DNA of 64,000 nt from Saccharopolyspora gloriosae. GTDB lineage: Bacteria > Actinomycetota > Actinomycetes > Mycobacteriales > Pseudonocardiaceae. Shown in pieces: positions 48,076 through 57,124 of the stretch (the first letter of the stretch is position 1; each line of letters opens with the position of its first letter). The DNA lies in contig NZ_CP059557.1 of NCBI RefSeq assembly GCF_022828475.1, forward strand, positions 1 to 64,000. Reading direction: 5' to 3'. The notes below the pieces were generated by a model. The model made no database searches, was not told where the DNA came from, and saw nothing but the letters and a program-made list of their open reading frames with translations. The translations under genes were made by a program, and so were the position numbers.

Positions 48076-48226
48076 CGCCGATCGGGTTCCTCTCCGTGCT
48101 CGGTTGCTACCGATGACTAGATTGGAACGCGTTGAACGCGGGCGGTAGCCGGTAGGCGATGACCGGCTCAACGGCGACGACGAACGGTCGGTGGACTTCA
48201 CCCCCGCCGATCACCTCTGCCGATAC

Positions 48227-48282
48227 GCACTTCACCGGCTTGTCGAAGTGCCCTTACTCTGCGACCGACGCCCGTGCAGAGT
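48227..48282. promoter_or_regulatory. Two inverted repeats upstream of the XRE gene
   Basis: GCACTTC (48227) / GAAGTGC (48245-48251) and ACTCTGC (48256) / GCAGAGT (48276-48282) are exact 7-bp inverted pairs in the divergent promoter region, suited to dimeric HTH binding and autoregulation. Confidence 0.5.
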
Positions 48283-48296
48283 GTGAGGGGGTCTAA

Positions 48297-49667
48297 ATGA
48301 ACACCATCGGTTCGAACGGCTCGCCCGTTACACGAGACGTCTGGGACGGCCGTGAGATGCGGGACGCGTTGGCGGCGCGGAACGTCAGCGAGATCTACCG
48401 GCAACTGCGCCGGATCGGGGTCTCGCAGCGCCAGATCGCCGCGTCCACGGGCCAGTCGCAGTCCGAGGTCTCGGAGATCCTGAAGGGTCGGCAGGTCATG
48501 GCTTATGACGTGCTGGCCCGAATCGCCGACGGCCTCGGGATACCGAGGGGGTACATGGGCCTCGCCTACGACGGGGCGACGGCAATGAGGGTCGCGAAGA
48601 CGAACAGCGGTCCCCAGGCTGAGGAGGACGAGTCGGTGAAGCGTCGGAAGTTCCTGTCCCACGCGGCCGCGGTGACCATGGGTGCCGCGGTCTTCGGGGC
48701 CGAGGAGAGCACCTGGGTGCCGAGCAATGTGCAGACGCCTGCTCCGATGCGCATCGGCATGACCGACGTGCAGCAGATCCAGGCGGCCACCAAGGCGCTG
48801 CGTGACCTGGACTATCGCTACGGCGGCGGCACCTGCCGCGACGCCGTGGTCGCCCAGCTTTCCTGGGCACAGCAACTGCTCGACGCGAACGCGTCCGATC
48901 AGGTCAAACAAAAGCTCTACGTGTCGTTGGCGGACATGCACAGCCTGGCGGGCTGGACCTCCTTCGACACCGGTCTGCTGGACCCGGCGCGCGGCCACTT
49001 CGGCAAGGCGCTGGAGTTTGCCAAGCAGGCGGAGGACGACAGCCTCGTGGCCAGCGTCCTGTACCGGATGGGCCGCGTCTACCTGCACTACCAGGAGCCG
49101 AACGAGGCGCTGAAGCTGTTCCAGCTGGGGCAGATCGCCGCGCAGGAGTCCGGTTCCTCGTTAACGGTCGCGGTGCTGTGCGCCAACGAGGCCTGGGCCT
49201 ACGGGATGCTGAACAAGCCCGAACAGGTGCAGAAGATGGTGGGGCGCACCAAGGACGAGTTCGCCAGGGCGAACGTGGCCGAGGCACCGGACTGGGTGCG
49301 GTTCTTCAACGAGAACGACCTGCACGGGATGATCGGCTCCGCGCACGACGCGCTGGCCGTGTTCGATCCGGACCGCTACGCGCCGCTGGCCGTGGCCGAG
49401 ACCATCAAGTGCAACACCGCGTACGGCGCGGACATGCAGCGCACCCACGTCTTCGGGCTCAGCTTGCAGGCCACGAACCACATTCGGGCCGGCGACCTGC
49501 AGGAGGGCATCAAGGTGGGGCGTTCGGCGCTGCAGATCGGCGAGAAGGTCAAGTCGGCGCGCGTCTCCGACCGGCTCAAGCCGCTGGAGCTGGAGGCCGG
49601 GCGGCACCGGATGAATTCCGATGCCCGTGACCTGTCCGAAGAGATCCGCCGTTTCCGCGAGGTGTGA
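48297..49667 (+). CDS. XRE family regulator with TPR-like C-terminus
   Basis: The 456-aa protein has an N-terminal XRE HTH (IYRQLRRIGVSQRQIAASTGQSQSEVSEILKGRQV, about 33-68), a twin-Arg-like KRRKFLSHAAAVTMGAAVFG segment near 118 that is common in this group but probably not exported, and a helical TPR-type region (about 160-440, e.g. ARGHFGKALEFAKQAEDDSLVASVLYRMGRVYLHY). Such proteins are actinobacterial developmental or stress regulators. ATG start. It contains a TTA codon at residue 289. A phosphotransferase gene follows. Confidence 0.9.
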   Translation: MNTIGSNGSPVTRDVWDGREMRDALAARNVSEIYRQLRRIGVSQRQIAASTGQSQSEVSEILKGRQVMAYDVLARIADGLGIPRGYMGLAYDGATAMRVAKTNSGPQAEEDESVKRRKFLSHAAAVTMGAAVFGAEESTWVPSNVQTPAPMRIGMTDVQQIQAATKALRDLDYRYGGGTCRDAVVAQLSWAQQLLDANASDQVKQKLYVSLADMHSLAGWTSFDTGLLDPARGHFGKALEFAKQAEDDSLVASVLYRMGRVYLHYQEPNEALKLFQLGQIAAQESGSSLTVAVLCANEAWAYGMLNKPEQVQKMVGRTKDEFARANVAEAPDWVRFFNENDLHGMIGSAHDALAVFDPDRYAPLAVAETIKCNTAYGADMQRTHVFGLSLQATNHIRAGDLQEGIKVGRSALQIGEKVKSARVSDRLKPLELEAGRHRMNSDARDLSEEIRRFREV

Positions 49668-49755
49668 GTCGAGTGCGAGGCGGACAGCGCGGATCGCGGT
49701 CTCGGCGGCCGGGTTTCCCCGGTGCGATGCACCGGCATGACCGGGCAGGACCCCG

Positions 49756-50664
49756 ATGACTTCGCGGACGCGTTCCGCGGAGGGCCGCTACACGCGGCCG
49801 AAACTGGCTTTGGCACTGGCGGAGGTTTGTGCGGCCGCGGGTTTGGACTCCCGCGGCGCTCGGCTGGTGCGGTTCGTCAACAACGGCGTGTTCCTGTTGC
49901 GGGAGCACCCGGTGATCGTCCGGATCGTGCTCGCGCCGTCGTTCTCGTATCGCGCGGTGAACGTGGTGGAGGCCGGGCGGCTGTTGGCGGAGCACGAGGT
50001 TCCCGCCGTGCGGTTGCTCCCGGGGGTGCCGCAGCCGGTGCGCACCGGTGGGCACCTGGCGACCTTGTGGGAGGCGGTTCCGGAGGTCGGACCGCCTCCG
50101 GACGGGGCTGACCTGGGCCGGTTGTTGCGGCAGGTGCACGAGCTGCCGCTGCCGTCGACGCTGCCGGAATGGCAGCCGATGCCCGATGTGCGCAGACGGC
50201 TGGCCGACGCGGAAGAACTGGACGCGACGGACCGGGCGTTCCTGGAGCAGCGCTGCGACGACGTCGAGGGACGGCTCGCTGCGCTGGACTTCCCGCTGCC
50301 GCGTTCGGTGGTGCACGGGGACGCGCATCTGGGAAACCTGATTTCGGGGCCGGACGGGCCGCTGCTGTGCGATCTGGATTCGCTGTGCGTGGGGCAGCCG
50401 GAGTGGGACCTGACGCCGTTGGCGGTGGGCATGCTCCGGCTGGGTGCTCCCGCTGAGCGGTTTCGGCGGCTGTCCGAGGTCTACGGCTTCGACGTGACGG
50501 CGTGGTCCGGGTTCCAGGTGCTGCGCGACCTGCGCGAACTGAAGATCACGGTCAGCGTGCTGCCGATCCTGCGCAGCAATCCCGGCGTGCGCGACCAGCT
50601 GCGGAGCCGGTTGCGCTCGATGCGGAAAGGCGACGCAACGGCACAATGGGAGCCGTACAAGTGA
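49756..50664 (+). CDS. Aminoglycoside phosphotransferase (APH) family protein
   Basis: The 302-aa protein has the APH kinase fold: N-lobe RLVRFVNNGVFLLREHPVIVRIV with the ATP Lys position replaced by Arg, catalytic loop VVHGDAHLGNLI and metal segment LLCDLDSLCVGQPEWDL. The fold covers antibiotic, choline and maltose kinases, so the substrate is open. ATG with AGGA five bases upstream; 88 bases after the XRE gene and probably in its transcript. Confidence 0.88.
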   Translation: MTSRTRSAEGRYTRPKLALALAEVCAAAGLDSRGARLVRFVNNGVFLLREHPVIVRIVLAPSFSYRAVNVVEAGRLLAEHEVPAVRLLPGVPQPVRTGGHLATLWEAVPEVGPPPDGADLGRLLRQVHELPLPSTLPEWQPMPDVRRRLADAEELDATDRAFLEQRCDDVEGRLAALDFPLPRSVVHGDAHLGNLISGPDGPLLCDLDSLCVGQPEWDLTPLAVGMLRLGAPAERFRRLSEVYGFDVTAWSGFQVLRDLRELKITVSVLPILRSNPGVRDQLRSRLRSMRKGDATAQWEPYK

Positions 50665-50792
50665 GCGGTTGATGCGTACGATCGGGCGAAGTTCATCGAC
50701 GCGCGGGGGCCGAGTCGGTGATTCTTGGTGACGAGCTAGGTCGCCAGTAATACGTAAGTGTGAGTGTCTGCGGCACGGGGGGCTAGGCCCGG

Positions 50793-51107
50793 ATGAACGT
50801 GATTACGAGGAATGCCGCGCGGCTGCGGCGCAAGCTCACTTGGCGTGGGCGCAAGGCCGTGCATTCGGCGCGGGTGCTCGACGAAGTGGTGGACGCCGAG
50901 GTCCGCCTCGTCCCGGGGCTGACCGGGGAGGCCCAGCGCCGCGCGGTCGACCACCTCGCCGAGCTGGTGCAGCTGAGCCAGGCCTACCGGCACTACTCCT
51001 ACGGCTGGATCAGCAGACGCGAGTTGGAACGGCGCGGGAAGGGTGCGCTGGGGCGGTTGGAGGCGCTCTCGGCGCCCAACGTCCAGCAACTCACCGAACG
51101 CGAATGA
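50793..51107 (+). CDS. Small basic hypothetical protein (104 aa)
   Basis: The product (MNVITRNAARLRRKLTWRGRKAVHSARVL...) is helical, basic at the N-terminus and soluble. It has no membrane span or known motif. The start ATG has only a weak TAGG upstream. It is 128 bases after the APH gene on the same strand. Coding probability is moderate from composition and clean ending. Confidence 0.6.
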   Translation: MNVITRNAARLRRKLTWRGRKAVHSARVLDEVVDAEVRLVPGLTGEAQRRAVDHLAELVQLSQAYRHYSYGWISRRELERRGKGALGRLEALSAPNVQQLTERE

Positions 51108-51278
51108 CCGTTCGGCGACAGGCCCCCGTTTTCGCCCTGCGGAAAAACCGCCGCTGAGTTCGTCCCGGCTGAAGGCGCCGCGGGTGATTCGCGCCGCGCC
51201 ATCGCTCGACTCTAGTTCGCGCCGGTTCCCGCTGTACCGCCGAACGTGCCCATTTCCGGCATGCGCCGGACGACGAAA

Positions 51279-51307
51279 GCGGGCCGTTCCGCCGCGGAAC
51301 GACCCGC
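51279..51307 (-). terminator. Terminator of the copper operon
   Basis: GCGGGCCGTTCC and GGAACGACCCGC form a 12-bp stem (one G-T pair) with a 5-base loop; on the minus strand it is followed by TTTC. It lies 40 bases after the copC stop. Confidence 0.7.
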
Positions 51308-51346
51308 CTTCGTCGCGGTTCGGCCGGTGGTGGCACCGGCCGCGGT

Positions 51347-51868
51347 TCAGCTCTTCGGCTTGCCCAGCCGCAGGGCGAGCACGAGTCCGAGTCCGACCAG
51401 CACGACCGCGCCCGCGATCCACGGCCAGATCGGCATGCCGCCCGCCGAGTCGGTATCGGCCTGGTCCGCGGCGGGCGGCGGTGCCGGAGTGCCGTCACCC
51501 GGCTCGGTCAAGGTGAAGGTGACCTTGCCGGGAACGGGGTGGCCGTCGTTGGACAGCACCCGGTAGCCGACGGTGTAGGTCCCGGCGGGTCCGAGCGGTC
51601 GCACCGGCGCGATCACCGAACTGCCCTCGACCTGCACTTGGCCATCGGTCCAGTACGTGCCGTCGGGGCCGACGACGCTGATCGTGTTGTAGCCCTCGCC
51701 CGCGCGCACCGGCTGGTCGAAGGTGAGCCGGACCTCGCTCGGGCCGGTCGTCAGCTGAGCTCCTTCCGCCGGATCGCTGCTGATCAGCGTGTTGTGCGCC
51801 AGCGCAGGGCCGGCGGCGCCGAGCAGCGCGGCGATGGTCAGCGCGGTGATGGTGAGCAGTCGCCTCAT
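51347..51868 (-). CDS. copC: Copper-binding CopC domain protein
   Basis: The 173-aa protein has a signal peptide (about 1-24, cleavage before H25 in ALAHNTL), a CopC domain (about 25-120) and a C-terminal membrane anchor (about 145-168). The mature N-terminal His is the expected copper ligand, with another His in NDGHPVPGKVTF. It handles copper outside the membrane. The ATG overlaps the ycnI stop (ATGA). Confidence 0.93.
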   Translation of the reverse strand: MRRLLTITALTIAALLGAAGPALAHNTLISSDPAEGAQLTTGPSEVRLTFDQPVRAGEGYNTISVVGPDGTYWTDGQVQVEGSSVIAPVRPLGPAGTYTVGYRVLSNDGHPVPGKVTFTLTEPGDGTPAPPPAADQADTDSAGGMPIWPWIAGAVVLVGLGLVLALRLGKPKS

Positions 51869-52623
51869 GAGTTCTCCCGGTTTCCGCGGCGGGCGAGCAC
51901 CAGCGCGCCCGCGCCGAGGCCGAGGCCGAGCGCCCCGACCGCCAGTCCGGCGCCGCCGAGCACGCGGGCCGTGTCGTCACCGCTCGCGGCGGATTCGGTG
52001 TCCTCGTCGTCGTGCGCCTTGTCGCCGTGCCCGGTCTCGCCGCCGCCGGTCGTCTCGTGGCCGTGGCCGCCGCCTTCGCTCGCGGTCAGCGCCAGGGTCG
52101 GAGAGGGGTGTTCCGGTTCGGAGCCGTCGGGCGCCGGGGCCTGGTCCCAGCGCACGACCTCGCCGCTGTCGTAGGCCTGTTCGGTGGGCAGCACCAGCTG
52201 GTCGGTGTCGGTCGGGAAGGTGCCGAGGGTCGCTTCGAACTCCTGGAACTGGTCCGGGGCGATGCGGGTGCCCGGCCGCGCGGTCCAGGTGATGCCGGCG
52301 ACGGCTTCGGTGACCTGGGCTCCCGCGACGTCCACCGGGCGGTCCAGCCGCACCTTCTCCACCTGCGCGGTCCAGCCGGGCAGCGGCTTGGTGCGCACCG
52401 AGCTCAGCGGGTGGTCCAGGGGGAGCGAGACGTGCACGCGGACGGTCCCGGCGTCGGGGCGTTCGTTCGGCACCCGGAAGGCGATCTTGGCGTGGCCGCC
52501 CTGCTCGGCCTGCTCCGGTTGTGCGCTGACGTGCGCGGCGGCGGTGCCTGCGCCCGCTATGACGGTGAATCCGATCGCCGCGGTGATTCCGGCGGATCTG
52601 ATGAGAGATCGAGTTGTCGACAT
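51865..52623 (-). CDS. YcnI-like copper-associated protein (DUF1775)
   Basis: The 252-aa protein has a signal peptide (about 1-30), a DUF1775 domain starting at H31 (AAAHVSAQPEQAEQGGHAKIAFRVPNE), a Gly/His/Asp-rich linker (HGHETTGGGETGHGDKAHDDED) and a C-terminal membrane span. YcnI proteins bind Cu(II) with the exposed N-terminal His. ATG 52623 starts the signal peptide. It overlaps copC and is 137 bases downstream of the membrane gene. Confidence 0.92.
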   Translation of the reverse strand: MSTTRSLIRSAGITAAIGFTVIAGAGTAAAHVSAQPEQAEQGGHAKIAFRVPNERPDAGTVRVHVSLPLDHPLSSVRTKPLPGWTAQVEKVRLDRPVDVAGAQVTEAVAGITWTARPGTRIAPDQFQEFEATLGTFPTDTDQLVLPTEQAYDSGEVVRWDQAPAPDGSEPEHPSPTLALTASEGGGHGHETTGGGETGHGDKAHDDEDTESAASGDDTARVLGGAGLAVGALGLGLGAGALVLARRGNRENS

Positions 52624-52760
52624 GGAGATGTATTGCTCCTGATTTGCGCGAACTGTGCTATTCCGCACACGCGTTGACAAAGCGTGCGAATCGGGCACGT
52701 CGGATACGGGTGAGCAACGATCCGGCCGCCATTTCGGTGTCACCCGCGCGGCCGGTGCCG

Positions 52761-53309
52761 CTACCTCGGTGGGCCGCGCAGCGCGTGGATCCGCTGCTGG
52801 ATCAGCAGTTCGATCAGGAGCACCGGCTCTGCCGGGAGGCAGACCGAGGGCCTTGTTGTTACAGGCGGTAACGGAACTGACATCTTCCGGGCGAGAGTCA
52901 GTCGTAAGGTTGAAACGATTACAAAGAGTGCATCCTCGGCGCGATGCAGCAGCACCGCTACCAGAAGCCCGGCCAGTACATGACCCAGGGTCATCAGAGT
53001 GGGATCCAAGGGCAGTCCTCGTTGCCCGATGACTCCCTGGTGTGAGCCTGCTAGCTGCAGAAATAAGTGAAGGGACACCTGCATCGCGCCGACTGCCCCT
53101 ACAATGCTGCTCAACCCTCGCCTGCGATCGGCGAGCGCGACGCAGGCGGCGGACAACAAGGTGGTGATCACGAAGGTGGTTCCGAGGTCAGGCGTGGAAC
53201 CACCGGCTGCCGCATGTGCGGCTACCGAAAGTGACGACGAAGTGGCGGCCAAGCCGAGACCGCGCAGAGCGCGATCAGCGCCTTGTGCAGGAGCGGAACG
53301 GATCGCCAC
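52761..53309 (-). CDS. Membrane protein associated with CopC/YcnI
   Basis: The 182-aa product has about four membrane spans (LGLAATSSSLSVAAHAAAGG, TTFVITTLLSAACVALADRRR, IVGAVGAMQVSLHLFLQL and LGHVLAGLLVAVLLHRAED) and several His residues near membrane faces. No named family is certain, but proteins of this shape accompany YcnI and CopC in actinobacteria (from memory). The GTG 53309 start is my choice; the frame is open further upstream. Confidence 0.75.
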   Translation of the reverse strand: MAIRSAPAQGADRALRGLGLAATSSSLSVAAHAAAGGSTPDLGTTFVITTLLSAACVALADRRRGLSSIVGAVGAMQVSLHLFLQLAGSHQGVIGQRGLPLDPTLMTLGHVLAGLLVAVLLHRAEDALFVIVSTLRLTLARKMSVPLPPVTTRPSVCLPAEPVLLIELLIQQRIHALRGPPR

Positions 53310-53512
53310 GGAGGTCCAGTCTAGGTGTCGGTTTAGCCACGCTGTGCGCAGGTGAGCTTGCCTTGATCCGCCGAATGGGTCACGGTTTATGGGTTGCAGA
53401 CGGTCGGGAATCATCCCTGCACGAGCAGATAGTGACAGGTGAACAGACGTTCCGGCCGTCGTGACGTGAGGTACGGAGAGGAGGGGGCGTCGCGAGTTGG
53501 GCGCCGGAACCT

Positions 53513-55276
53513 GTGTCGACTGAAGCAGATCAACGAGAGGGTGGCTCGTCGGGCCACTCAACCGAACTACCGGGGCAACCCGGAATCATCGGTAAGCCGA
53601 GGACGGACTGGCTCGTCTTCGGTGTCACCGCCGCCATCATGTTCGTGCTGGTGGCCTGGGGAACGCTGAGCAAGGATTCGCTGTACAACGTCTCCAAGGC
53701 CGCGCTGGACTGGCTGGTCACCAACATCGGCTGGGGCTTTGTGCTGGCCGCCACCGGGTTCGTCGTCTTCGCGCTGTTCCTGGCGTTCAGCCGGTACGGA
53801 CGCATCCCGCTGGGCCAGGATGGCGAGAAGCCGGAGTTCAGGACGGTGTCCTGGATCGCGATGATGTTCAGCGCCGGCATGGGCATCGGCCTCATGTTCT
53901 ACGGCATCAGCGAACCGCTCTCGCACTTCACCTCGCCGCCGCCGGGAACCGTGGAAGCGGGTTCGGACGCGGCGGTGGGCACGGCGATGGCGACCTCGCT
54001 GTTCCACTGGACCCTGCACCCGTGGGCGATCTACGCGGTGGTCGGTCTCGCGATCGCCTACAGCAGCTTCCGGCGCGGCCGCAAGCAGCTGATCAGCGCG
54101 GTGTTCCTGCCGCTGATCGGCAAGCGCAACGCCGAGGGGCCGATCGGCAAGCTGATCGACATCCTGGCGCTGTTCGCCACGCTGTTCGGCTCCGCCGCGT
54201 CGCTGGGCCTGGGCACCCTCCAGATCCAGTCCGGCATGCAGGCCGCGGGCTGGATCGGCGAAACCAGCACCACGTTGCTCGTCCTGATCATCGTCGTGCT
54301 GACCATTTGCTTCATCGCCTCCGCGGTCTCCGGCGTGTCCAAGGGCATCCAGTGGCTGTCGAACATCAACATGGTGCTCGCCGCGCTCCTGGCGATCTTC
54401 GTGTTCGTGGCCGGCCCGACGGTGCTGATCCTGAACCTGCTGCCCACCTCGCTCGGCTCGTACATGAGCGACTTCGGTGAGATGGCCTCGCGGGCCGGTG
54501 CCACCGGCGGTGACGAGATGCACGAGTGGCTGGGGACCTGGACGGTCTTCTACTGGGCCTGGTGGATCTCCTGGACGCCCTTCGTCGGCATGTTCATCGC
54601 CCGGATCAGCCGCGGCCGCACGATCCGCCAGTTCATCGGCGGTGTGCTGCTGGTTCCCAGCGTGGTCAGCCTCATCTGGTTCGCGATCTTCGGCGGTGCC
54701 GCGATCGACACCGCGAAGGCCGACCCGGCCATCGCCGACGGCGGCGCGGAAGAGCAGACCTTCGCGGTCCTCGAGCACATGCCGCTGCCCATCGTCACCT
54801 CGGTGCTGGTGATGATCCTGGTCGCGATCTTCTTCGTGTCCGGTGCGGACGCCGCCTCGGTGGTCATGGGCACGCTCTCGCAGCGCGGGTCGATCGAGCC
54901 GAGCCGCTGGGTGGTCATCTTCTGGGGTGCCGCCACCGGTGCGGTCGCCGCGATCATGCTGGTGATCGGCGGTGGTCTGGACGATGCCCTGACAGGTATC
55001 CAGAACTTGGCGTTCATCGGTGCGCTGCCATTCGCGATCGTCATGGTGCTGCTGTGCGTGGCCCTCACCAAGGACCTGCGCAGCGACCAGATGACGTTGC
55101 GCGATGAGAAGGGTGCCGAGGTCCTCGAGCAGGCCGTCATCGCCGGTACCGAGGAGCACGACGGCGAGTTCCAGCTCGTCACCACTCCCGCCGAGAACGA
55201 AGAGAACGGCGAGAGCGACGGCGACGACGCCGCCGAGGGCAAGAGCACGGCGACGCCGGGAGCGACCACTTCGTGA
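53513..55276 (+). CDS. BCCT family betaine/choline/carnitine transporter
   Basis: The 587-aa protein has 12 predicted spans and BCCT landmarks: FSRYGRIPLG, FHWTLHPWAIY and the aromatic substrate box FYWAWWISWTPFVGMFIARISRGRTIR. It imports compatible solutes with Na+ or H+. A long acidic C-terminal tail (about 515-587) could sense osmotic stress. GTG 53513 is used; a strong GAGAGGAGG lies 30 bases upstream and serves no obvious closer start. Its stop overlaps the next gene (GTGA), joining it to the ABC operon. Confidence 0.93.
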   Translation: MSTEADQREGGSSGHSTELPGQPGIIGKPRTDWLVFGVTAAIMFVLVAWGTLSKDSLYNVSKAALDWLVTNIGWGFVLAATGFVVFALFLAFSRYGRIPLGQDGEKPEFRTVSWIAMMFSAGMGIGLMFYGISEPLSHFTSPPPGTVEAGSDAAVGTAMATSLFHWTLHPWAIYAVVGLAIAYSSFRRGRKQLISAVFLPLIGKRNAEGPIGKLIDILALFATLFGSAASLGLGTLQIQSGMQAAGWIGETSTTLLVLIIVVLTICFIASAVSGVSKGIQWLSNINMVLAALLAIFVFVAGPTVLILNLLPTSLGSYMSDFGEMASRAGATGGDEMHEWLGTWTVFYWAWWISWTPFVGMFIARISRGRTIRQFIGGVLLVPSVVSLIWFAIFGGAAIDTAKADPAIADGGAEEQTFAVLEHMPLPIVTSVLVMILVAIFFVSGADAASVVMGTLSQRGSIEPSRWVVIFWGAATGAVAAIMLVIGGGLDDALTGIQNLAFIGALPFAIVMVLLCVALTKDLRSDQMTLRDEKGAEVLEQAVIAGTEEHDGEFQLVTTPAENEENGESDGDDAAEGKSTATPGATTS

Positions 55277-55920
55277 GTTTCCTGGATTACGTCGCTTCCA
55301 GGTGGCAACAACTGCTGGTGGACTCCTACCAGCACGCCAGCATGGTGCTGCAGTGCATCGTGCTGGCGACCATCGTCGGCGTCCTGGTCGGGGTTGCGGT
55401 TTACCGCAGCCCCGCCGGGGCGGCGGTGGCCACCGCCCTGTCCAGTGCAGTGCTGACGATTCCGTCGTTCGCCCTGTTCGGCCTGCTCATCCCCGTGCTG
55501 GGGCTGGGCGTGGCGCCATCGGTGGTGACGCTGGTGCTGTACGCGCTGCTGCCGATCATCCGCAACACCATCGTTGGGTTGTCTACAGTCGACCAACCGA
55601 TCTTGGACGCCGCTCGCGGCATCGGCATGAACCGGTTCCGGGTGCTGACGAAGATCGAGCTGGCGCTGGCCTGGCCCGGCATCCTCGCCGGCATGCGAGT
55701 GAGCACGCAGATGCTGATGGGCATCGCGGCCATCGCGGCCTACGCCAAGGGACCCGGGCTCGGCAACCTGATCTTCAGCGGCCTGTCCGGGCTGGGCAGC
55801 GCGAACGCGCTGAACATGGCGCTGGCGGGCACGCTCGGCGTGATCGTGCTGGCGCTGCTGCTGGACGCGGTGTTCGTGCTGGTCGGGCGCCTGACGACTT
55901 CGAGAGGTATTCGTGGCTGA
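55273..55920 (+). CDS. Betaine ABC transporter permease (OpuCB/ProW-like)
   Basis: The 215-aa permease has about five to six spans and the MetI EAA loop (DAARGIGMNRFRVLTKIELALAWPGILAGMR). It forms half of the membrane channel. GTG start overlaps the BCCT stop, and its 3' end overlaps the ATPase gene by 8 bases. Confidence 0.93.
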   Translation: MSFLDYVASRWQQLLVDSYQHASMVLQCIVLATIVGVLVGVAVYRSPAGAAVATALSSAVLTIPSFALFGLLIPVLGLGVAPSVVTLVLYALLPIIRNTIVGLSTVDQPILDAARGIGMNRFRVLTKIELALAWPGILAGMRVSTQMLMGIAAIAAYAKGPGLGNLIFSGLSGLGSANALNMALAGTLGVIVLALLLDAVFVLVGRLTTSRGIRG

Positions 55921-57124
55921 GAACAACAAGCCCGACACCGAGGGCCGCGCAGGCGGACACGGTGTCGAAATCCGCCTGGAGGAGGTCTCCAAGCGGTATC
56001 CGGGCCAGAAGCTGGCCGCGGTCGAATCGGTCACGATGACCATTCCCGCCGGTGAGACGGTCGTGCTGGTCGGGCCTTCGGGCAGCGGCAAGACCACCAC
56101 CATGCGCATGATCAACCGGCTGATCGAGCCCACCTCGGGCCGGATCACCATCGGCGGTCAGGACGTGCTCGGCCTCGACCCGGACAAATTGCGCCGCGAG
56201 ATCGGCTACTCGATCCAGCAGGCCGGGCTGTTCCCGCACATGACGGTGGGCGAGAACGTGGGCATGGTGCCCGGGCTGGTCGGCTGGACCAAGCAGCGGA
56301 CCGTGGAACGGGTCGACGAGATGCTCGACCTCGTCGGCTTGGATCCGGCCGAGTACCGGACCCGCTACCCGCGGCAGCTCTCCGGTGGCCAGCAGCAGCG
56401 CGTCGGCGTCGCCCGCGCGCTGGCCGCGGACCCGCCGGTGCTGCTGATGGATGAGCCGTTCGGCGCGGTGGACCCGATCACCCGCGGTGTGCTGCAGGAC
56501 GAGCTGATGCGCCTGCAGGCCGACCTGGGCAAGACGATCGTGTTCGTCACGCACGACTTCGACGAGGCCGTCAAGCTGGGCGACCGCATCGCGGTGCTCG
56601 GTCAGCGCTCGGAGATCCTGCAGTACGACACGCCCGAGGCGATCCTGGCCAACCCGGCCGACGACACCGTGGCCGGTTTCGTCGGCGCCGGTGCCGCGCT
56701 CAAGCAGCTCACGCTGCGCCGGGTACGGGAGATCGAACTCGGTCAGGTGCCGACCGCCGGTGTCGACGAGCAGCCGAGCGTGCTGCAGGAACGGCTCGGC
56801 ACCCGGCGCGGCGCGATCGGACTGGTGCTGGACGGCCGCAAGCGGCCGCTGCGCTGGACGACCGCCCGGGAGGCCGGTTCGGTCTCCTCGCTGGCGCGGG
56901 CCGGTCGTGCCGTGGAGGACAGCGTCTCGCCGGCCTCGACGCTGCAGGACGCGCTGGAGGCGATCCTCACCGACGACGACGGCGTCGCCGTGGTCACCGG
57001 GTCGCGCGGCGAGTACATCGGCGTCGTCGACATCGACACCGTGATGACGACGATCAAGGACCTGCGCGAGGAGCACGCCGACGACCACGCGGACCAGCCG
57101 TCGGCCGCCGGTGATCCCTCATGA
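55913..57124 (+). CDS. Betaine ABC transporter ATPase (OpuCA/ProV-like)
   Basis: The 403-aa ATPase has Walker A GPSGSGKT (54-61), Q-loop IQQAGLF, signature LSGGQQQR, Walker B VLLMDEPFGAVD and a C-terminal region with one CBS-like segment (DDDGVAVVTGSRGEYIGVVDIDTVM) that could sense ionic strength. It powers glycine betaine/choline import. Start and stop both overlap neighbours, so the operon is coupled throughout. Confidence 0.95.
   Translation: MAENNKPDTEGRAGGHGVEIRLEEVSKRYPGQKLAAVESVTMTIPAGETVVLVGPSGSGKTTTMRMINRLIEPTSGRITIGGQDVLGLDPDKLRREIGYSIQQAGLFPHMTVGENVGMVPGLVGWTKQRTVERVDEMLDLVGLDPAEYRTRYPRQLSGGQQQRVGVARALAADPPVLLMDEPFGAVDPITRGVLQDELMRLQADLGKTIVFVTHDFDEAVKLGDRIAVLGQRSEILQYDTPEAILANPADDTVAGFVGAGAALKQLTLRRVREIELGQVPTAGVDEQPSVLQERLGTRRGAIGLVLDGRKRPLRWTTAREAGSVSSLARAGRAVEDSVSPASTLQDALEAILTDDDGVAVVTGSRGEYIGVVDIDTVMTTIKDLREEHADDHADQPSAAGDPS

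Noticed and set aside
53310-53512. Possible c-di-AMP (ydaO-type) riboswitch before the betaine operon
   Set aside because: Some words such as CCGCCGAAT and GGGAATCATCCC look suggestive, but the conserved core and pairing pattern cannot be built.
53567-56151. Long minus-strand open frames opposite the BCCT and ABC genes
   Set aside because: Asp/Gln/His/Arg-rich antisense shadows with no motif.
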